64,000 bases of DNA from Eonycteris spelaea (Eukaryota > Chordata > Mammalia > Chiroptera > Pteropodidae): contig PUFA01000077.1 in the NCBI GenBank assembly GCA_003508835.1, positions 5,098,001-5,162,000 of the forward strand, in the 5' to 3' direction. The position numbers and the translations under genes are program-made. Below, piece by piece: positions 57,986 to 64,000 of this stretch; positions within the stretch are counted from its first letter, which is position 1; every line of letters starts with the position of its first letter. A model generated the notes under the pieces. It was not told where the DNA came from, did no database searches, and was given only the letters and a program-made list of their open reading frames with translations.

Positions 57986-58074
57986 TCCATTGATTCTTCA
58001 CTAGTTCAAACAGGACATCAGTCTCCTAAAACATGAAATGCTCGTTTAGTCAAATTGTCACATCACCCTCATAT
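57986..58074. other. Short unique spacer
   Basis: Nothing recognised. Confidence 0.4.
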
Positions 58075-58132
58075 ACTTTTATACATAGGCACACTTATAC
58101 ATACATACACACATACACACTCACACACACTC
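58075..58132. repeat. (CATA)n/(CA)n tract, imperfect
   Basis: TATACATACATACACACATACACACTCACACACACTCC-like units. Confidence 0.85.
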
Positions 58133-59580
58133 CATTGTCCACATCTCTATGTCTTGTAGATATGGATTGTCTTCTCCTGCAATATAACAATCTTTAGGAA
58201 ACTTTACAAATAAGAAATCATATATTTGAAACAATTACAAATTCTTAACACTAGGCCAGTAATCGAGGCAAGTTACAATATGGTAGAGGATGTGCTAGTC
58301 CTGATAAGGGAGAAAAGTGACTATAGTCCAAGCCTGCAGGGCCTAGTCAACAGGTACTGGCAGGAGCTGGAAAAGGATGCATGGGAGTATGTTCCAAAGG
58401 GTTTTGATGGAGGGGACTGGAACATAAGATTGAATAGGAAGAGCTATTGATTTGAAAACATGCTTCTGACATATAGAATTTAACATCCACACAAGAACAC
58501 CAAAAGATGTCACAAACACAATACAAAGATGACTTCTGGAAGAATGGAAGAAAATTATGGCCAGAATTGCTGTAGGAGATGATAGAAGATGATGTTTAGT
58601 GTTTCAAAGATATGCACATGCTAAAGTGAATATTTTATGTAAAGTCAGAGAACTCACCAGAGGACTATGTTCCATGGGAAAACAAAAAGGATATATCATT
58701 TACCAAAGCAATAAAAAGAACAATGTTGAATAGAACACCAAAATAATTTAGAAGTTCAACAGTAGCCCCTGATCGACAGTAGGAGATACTGTTCTAGAAA
58801 TGGGTTCTATAATACAGGAAAGTTGATAAGACCCCAAAACAATAGCAGCCATGTGGTTTTGCCTAACCACAGAAGCCAGGTACACTGTCGATGGAGTCCA
58901 GGGGTGCCTGACTATAAAATCTATAAAGATAGTTAATAGAACATGGTGTCTCTATCACAAATGAGTGGCCAACAAGGTTACTAGTCAATATGTCTGATCA
59001 TAAGAAAACAGAGAGGGATGATCAGGAAAATAAGGGCAATAGCCTCATTAGAAATTGTGATCCTTTGCCCAGTTTTTGGAACTAATCCTGTTTTTTGGAC
59101 TCAAACCCAATCAATTGAAAAAAAAAAAGTTGGATCTAATACTACAGAATTATTCTGTTAACTCAAGGCAAGTTTCTATGGTAATGATTACAGGTGGAAT
59201 CTTTTGCGCCGTTCCCACGTCTATTATGTAACTGTGGGTAAGAGAAAGCACAGCTATAGCAGATACTCCAGATCACATAAGAGCAGAGACATACAGCAGT
59301 CACCGATTTACTGGAGGAGGGAACACAGCCTCAAGATATTGTGAGGCTTCTCCATCAGCACATGAGAAGTTGCTTGAGCCAATTCTGATTCTGCTCTCTG
59401 GGAGCAATGCCCATGTTCAATGTTCTCCCTGCCTCTTGGTGATACCCTCTGAGACATTCTTATTCATCTGTTATCCTCTACAATGACATCTAAAGAAGGT
59501 GTTGTGACCATGCCCCAATTAAGGAGTAGACCACTGCTAAAGTCCATTTCCAATTGGTGCCTGTGGGGAGCTTGAAAGTC
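58133..59580. other. Unclassified block, possibly an LTR-element remnant
   Basis: No firm family. It does not look like MIR, L2 or L1. Text such as 'agtaggagatactgttctagaaatgggttctataat' (58780-58814) and 'tgatcataagaaaacagagaggg' could be internal sequence of an old ERVL/MaLR element, since an MLT1 LTR piece follows at 59925. The 74-codon frame 58226-58450 has no recognised domain. This is speculation. Confidence 0.25.
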
Positions 59581-59584
59581 TTGA

Positions 59585-59609
59585 AATATATATATATATA
59601 TATATTACT
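59585..59609. repeat. (TA)n short microsatellite
   Basis: About ten TA units. Confidence 0.95.
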
Positions 59610-59924
59610 CTAAGCTCTTTTTCAATGGCAGTAAAATTACCATGAAAGTTTAGTAGGCTTCTGTTATTTTTTGTTTCCAGACAAATTCGTATGCTAGTAC
59701 TGGCAGTGATGTTCTTTTATTTCATTGTTATTTTTGTATTTGTTTTCAAATCCATCTGTTCTTCTTTCTTCCTATGATTATCTATCAAATGTATTGATGA
59801 CTGTTTTGAAGTTGTCTGCTTTAGCAGAAAAGCTACATTTCTAAGGTTATTTTTGCCCCAGATTTGCATTTGGAGACCTTTTGTTCTAACACTTTTATAG
59901 ACATACATCTTGTCACTTGGTGTG
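59610..59924. other. Unique spacer
   Basis: No gene. The minus-strand frame 59717-59953 is chance and runs into the MLT1 piece. Confidence 0.4.
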
Positions 59925-60170
59925 GTGGACAGGAAATTGTTTACTGCCCCCATGTCCCTACAGATGTGACTAAGTTAAGGATCTGAGATGGAAAGATTGT
60001 CCTAGATTATCCAGGTGGGCCCAACGTAATCACACAGGTTCTTATAAAAGGAAGACAGCAGACTCTGGGTCAGTGAAGATTTGCCCTCAAAAGCGGAAGT
60101 CAGAAGATGAAGGGACAGGAGCCAAGGGAAGCGGACAGCTTCTAAAAGCTAGAAAACATGGGGTCTTTTT
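59925..60170 (+). mobile_element. MLT1-type LTR, 5' part
   Basis: 'tacagatgtgactaagttaaggatctgagatggaaagattgtcctagattatccaggtgggcccaacgtaatcac' (about 59960-60032), then 'ggttcttataaaaggaagacagcag' and 'cggacagcttctaaaagctag'. This is clear MLT1 text. The 3' end is missing. Confidence 0.9.
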
Positions 60171-60409
60171 CTTCTATCACTCCTACTTCTTAAACATTTC
60201 AGCCTGGAAATGATATACCGCAGTTCCGCCCACTTAATAGTGAATACTAGTCACATGTCACTTGGAGATGCAAGAACAGACTGAGTATTATAAAACTGTG
60301 GCCAAGAAGAAGAGTAAATAGGTCTTACTGAACACCTAGAAGTTTCTGTCATAGTCAGATAAAATCTGGTGGAAGTGGTTTTCATGCTGTAATCTGAATA
60401 TAAATGGGA
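60171..60409. other. Unique spacer
   Basis: Nothing recognised. Confidence 0.4.
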
Positions 60410-60765
60410 AACAACCAGGTAAATAGGAAGTGAGTGCTCGATATTAAGTACTTGATAAATATAAATTAAATGGAGGCATGGATGGAAGAGAGAAGACAGA
60501 CATTGCAGAAATCAGTGTAGCAGTTTGAGACAGGAGATCCTTGTAAGTGGAATGAAGTGGGCAAAGTAAAGGGTATTTGATGGTGAGGGTAAAATATAGG
60601 CAGGGCCCAAATTAAGGCAGATTTTGTAGATCATGTCAATTAGTAAGTTTGTTATATGTGTGATGAGATTCGCTGATGGTTTTTAAGAGCAGGAGTGACG
60701 CTAATAATATGCATTATTGAAAACTTCTTAGGTTCCTGCATATAACTATGAATGGACAGAGAAAC
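60410..60765 (-). mobile_element. L2-type LINE interior (antisense), decayed
   Basis: 'gaggcatggatggaagagagaagacagacattgcagaaatcagtgtagc' and 'gcagattttgtagatcatgtc', 'tttttaagagcaggagtgacg' resemble complement of L2-like 3' sequence. Weak call. Confidence 0.35.
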
Positions 60766-60932
60766 AGTGGTATAAGAAGATGGGTGTGAGGTTGTCATAG
60801 TCGGTTTGGTAGGAGAAGCAGTAGTTTATACTTTGATTTAAAGATATAAAGATTAAAAGAAGTTGATAAATTTGGGATTTTTTTTTTTTTTGAAGTTTCT
60901 CCATTTGAGTCATTATTCCTTCCAGTTTTAAA
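60766..60932. other. Unique spacer with a T run
   Basis: A run of 13-14 T lies at 60879-60892. Nothing else. Confidence 0.4.
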
Positions 60933-60972
<40 letters not shown>

Positions 60973-60979
60973 ACACACC
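60933..60979. repeat. (CA)n microsatellite
   Basis: About 19 CA units with one ccca interruption near the end. Confidence 0.97.
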
Positions 60980-62359
60980 AAAAACACTCCCTAAAGAATT
61001 TTCTTTTTTTCCATCATGATTATAGATTTTAAAAAAATTACTCTATTTTTATTCCAAATGAATACATTGATAGTGGGGACATAAATTGTGGAAAACGTCC
61101 ATGAATTTTTAAATTAAGAAGGTCACAGTGACTGCACGTAGATGGAGTGCCGATTTGAGCTACTGAATTATAATGTGTTGAGAAGAATTCAAAACCAAAT
61201 TTGAGGGCAGAAAGAGCGCCATATGAACTTGACCCTTACTGTCTACCATGGGCATAAAGAAAAGGAAGAGGTAGCATACATGCCACATGTTTGCACCAAC
61301 AATGCTAGAGGTGAGGCAGAAAGTCCTATTTCCAGCCTGCCTCCATTTTTAGGTTCTTCATTGAATTGAGTAAAAGCAGAAAAGGGCACAAAAAAAAAAA
61401 GAAAAAGAAAAAACATGCCAAGACGGGCCACTCAGGCACTTGCAGCAGCTGTCCTGCAACTGGGAATTATAAAGGAAATGTTAGTGTAAAAGAGATACGA
61501 TATATGTCCCAGGATTGCCAAACCATACTGAATTCCCTGTTCGTTTAAGTCATGTTTCACATCTGGTCCATATGTGTAATTGGAAATCTCAACTGTGTTT
61601 TCATGAAGGAAGATACAGATGCCAAATGCTTTACTAAGATTTATTTATTTGTGAGTAATACGCATGAAAATGTGACAAAGGGGAAGCTGAGACTGGAAAT
61701 GGGGTTTAGCATTAGTAAGTGAGAGAAAAACCTTTGTAAGGAGGTGCGTTAGCAGTTGAAAACTTCCACTTGACTTAGAATTAATAACAAGACTGAATCA
61801 AGACCTAGATGACATAAAGTCAATCTAGAATCTTCTGGACCCTTTCATTAAGACACACACACAAAAAAAGCATGAGGAAAAGTAAAAATCGAAGGTCTGA
61901 ATTACTGAAAGAGCACATTGCTCAAATTTGGAAGACAATCGCCTCTTTAATGCAATGCTTAACTTAGTTTAATCTACATGATGCCAAATCATCCAGGTAG
62001 CTGGATAATTAGAGATGAGGATAAAGAATAACTTGATGAATGGTGGAATTTTTGACTTGTCATCCAAATGTTTTGACCCAATAATGAATAAATATTTTAT
62101 TGCAGTTGATAGGAATTTGGCTCCAACATGTTACATAAAAACCATCAAAAAATTACTATTGTACCTAACAGATATTACATGGTATTGTAGTCTAGCAACT
62201 GTCCTTATAATTATCACTAATACTGCATTTCCACTCTGAGCATTTTGCTCCCTTCATTGCTTCCTTGCCTGGAACAGGAAGGTGAAGCAGAACTATGATC
62301 TTAGTGGCCAAAGGGTGTGCTTGTGAATATCCCAGAAAAGGCAGGGACTTATGTAATAT
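60980..62359. other. Unique sequence with an A-rich run
   Basis: An impure A run lies at 61389-61413. No gene. Lys- or Phe-rich frames across it (61243-61431, 61366-61548) are artefacts. Confidence 0.4.
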
Positions 62360-62470
62360 ATTTCTCACCATGGCTCTAGCCAAATTGCTTGTTCTCCTTG
62401 ATGCTCAGTTTTCTTCTCCTAAAAAATAAAATTAGTAACTATAACAGGAATCCTTTGGGCTGAATGAAAG
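62360..62470 (+). repeat. MIR fragment
   Basis: 'ttgcttgttctccttgatgctcagttttcttctcctaaaaaataaaattagtaactataac' is a sense MIR core. Confidence 0.55.
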
Positions 62471-63442
62471 CGGAAACTGAACTTATAGTAACTTAAATAG
62501 GTTTTTGTTGTTGTTACTGTTGTTTTTCATAATAAGTAGTTTGAATATGAGCAGTCTAACACCAGGCCACTGGCTCTGTGACACCTCGTAGACTTAAGCT
62601 TCTTCCAGATTTCTGTCTCCGACCCAGTCAAGCTGTTTGCTTTTCACCTTATAGTTGTAAAACGAGCAACATTAGCTGCAAACATTTACCTGCATTCAAG
62701 GTAGAGCAGAAAGGACGAACAGTGCTGCCTGCTGTGCTAGCTCCTTATATTAGGTTATATAATTTTTAAAAAATAAAACCTTATTAGATTTGGTCTTACA
62801 TATCAGTGACCAGAAATATGAAACATGGCCACCTCTAGCTGAAAAAGGGACTGTAAAAACAAACATGAATCTGGGCACATTTTTGCTCCAAACCCAAAGA
62901 GGTAACATATTAGCAAGGAAAACAATGGGGAATGACTAGCTCAGGCATTTGTTTCTTTCACAGGGGTTACTAAGAACTCTTTCGGATTCAAAACTCTCTG
63001 ATGGGAAAAGTTAAGATAGATAAGGTTTAGTGGCATTGCCAAGTGGGTATTGGAAAATCTTCGTTTTAATGTTATAATGGCTATTTGGACAGTTGCCGGA
63101 CACTGAGAAGAACACTTTGGGTCTGCCCATTTATGAATACAAAGCATAAATTCCACCAAAAATAATTACATGATTAAACTTATAACAGAAACTTATAACA
63201 GAAAGTACCAGGATGACTTTTAAGATTTTAGAAATATTATCTGCATTAATTCTGGGATTCATGAGCTTTGTCAGAAAATTCCTACCCAACTTACCATTAA
63301 ATTAATAGTTGTCAAGATGTTGCCTTAATATGGTCCCCAGATGTACCTTTTTAGTTTAGTTGTATTCAGTCTTTTTTGTGTTTCTGAAAATGGTTGTAGA
63401 GCGAGTCTATTTAGTTTTTAGTTTGTTAGATTCATTCCATCT
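62471..63442. other. Unique sequence, nothing recognised
   Basis: Includes a 13-bp tandem duplication (acttataacagaa, 63178-63203). No supported gene. Confidence 0.4.
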
Positions 63443-63449
63443 TGTGTGC

Positions 63450-63492
<43 letters not shown>

Positions 63493-63499
63493 GTGTTTG
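63443..63499. repeat. (TG)n microsatellite
   Basis: tgtgtgcgtgtgag start, then about 19 TG units and a tt interruption near the right end. Confidence 0.97.
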
Positions 63500-63662
63500 T
63501 ATGTCCGATGACCAAAGATAAAACTACACTGCCATAGGATTCGGAAAGCTGAACAAACAGAAACAAAACTCAGTTGGAGATCTGGAAAGGTTCAAATATC
63601 TTAACAGCCATTCTCTTCCACTGAATTACGAGAATCGAAAAGGTCACGGTAATATAGGAACT
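63500..63662. other. Unique spacer
   Basis: Nothing recognised. Confidence 0.4.
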
Positions 63663-64000
63663 TTAGGGCATTCATCCGTTCATTCAACAAATATTTACAG
63701 AACACCTGCTAGATGACAAGCCCCGCTCTAGGCTCTGGGGGGTATACTAATGAACAAGGTGGAACAAATCCACCTTATATTATAGTGAAGAAATAGAAGT
63801 AAAAAGCAATGACATTCAATTCAGATAGAGCAATGGGGTAGAAAGTGACCATGCAGGGTAAGGGTGGGGTGTAATTTGAGATAAGGTATACAGCAAAGAC
63901 CTTTCAGCGACTCTTGAACTAAGGATGAATGTTCCTTTCTTCTGTTTCTTTTACTTCTTAAACAAAACTTCTTTATAAGAGCTTTTCTTCATCCTTCAGG
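63663..64000 (-). mobile_element. L2 LINE 3' end (antisense), runs off the window
   Basis: 'gcattcatccgttcattcaacaaatatttacagaacacctgctagatgacaag', 'ctctaggctctggggggtatactaatgaacaaggtgg' and 'gagataaggtatacagcaaagacctttcagcgactcttgaactaaggatgaatg' are the complement of the L2 3' UTR and ORF2 end. The element may extend past the window edge. Confidence 0.85.

Noticed and set aside
57783..58004. 73-codon frame with Ser and Lys runs
   Set aside because: Translation of the (AGT)n and (AAG)n arrays. No other protein-like content.
60410..60765. Possible exon or unique transcript
   Set aside because: Weak L2-like text and no frame or splice pattern to support an exon.

Overview
This window looks like non-coding nuclear DNA from a placental mammal. 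It is AT-rich and dense with decayed interspersed repeats: MIR, L2, L3/CR1, old LINE-1, MLT1 LTRs, a Tigger DNA transposon and an ERV-type solo LTR. It also carries many long microsatellites. No stretch can be supported as an exon, a functional host gene or an RNA gene. The open frames are short and come from repeats, simple sequence or chance. The window is best read as intergenic DNA or the inside of a very large intron.

Two LINE-1 3' tails and one antisense L1 3' segment (about 5485-5850, 28925-29012 and 38885-39088) resemble laurasiatherian L1 tails, and the first and third look most like those I know from bats. No primate Alu, rodent B1/B2, carnivore SINEC, horse ERE, ruminant BovB/Bov-tA or vespertilionid Ves SINE was recognised. 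A bat, perhaps a lineage lacking Ves SINEs, is a reasonable but unproven guess.

Layout. 1-6200: an ancient unnamed repeat, an MLT1 LTR, an (AAAG)n tract, a broken L1 ORF2 segment, and an L2 element interrupted by an antisense L1 with a recognisable target-site duplication. 6200-10000: an antisense old L1, then MIRs. 10000-21000: mostly unique sequence with MIR/L2 pieces, including stretches that could be conserved non-coding elements. 21000-29000: unique sequence with a 103-codon chance-like ORF, then MIR/L2. 29041-31957: a nearly full-span Tigger (pogo-type) DNA transposon on the minus strand with flanking TA dinucleotides, coding for a dead transposase. 32000-37400: L2/MIR pieces, microsatellites and one G-quadruplex motif. 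37440-39090: an old L1-like T-rich tract split by a GC-richer solo LTR at 37993-38488, followed by an L1 tail. 39100-51000: unique sequence, an L3/CR1 fragment, an L1 tail, MIR/L2, a Z-DNA-prone tract and two notable inverted repeats. 51000-64000: L2/MIR/hAT pieces, a 108-bp (CT)n tract, an adjoining (AGT)n/(AAG)n pair, an MLT1 piece, and L2 at the right edge.

No genes here work together. The only coding history visible is that of dead mobile elements. I see no clear candidate for a previously undescribed biological system. The most checkable signals are the transposon and LTR insertions, the structure-prone tracts and a few repeat-free blocks. Repeat family names come from memory of consensus sequences, not from a search, and repeat boundaries are approximate unless stated otherwise.
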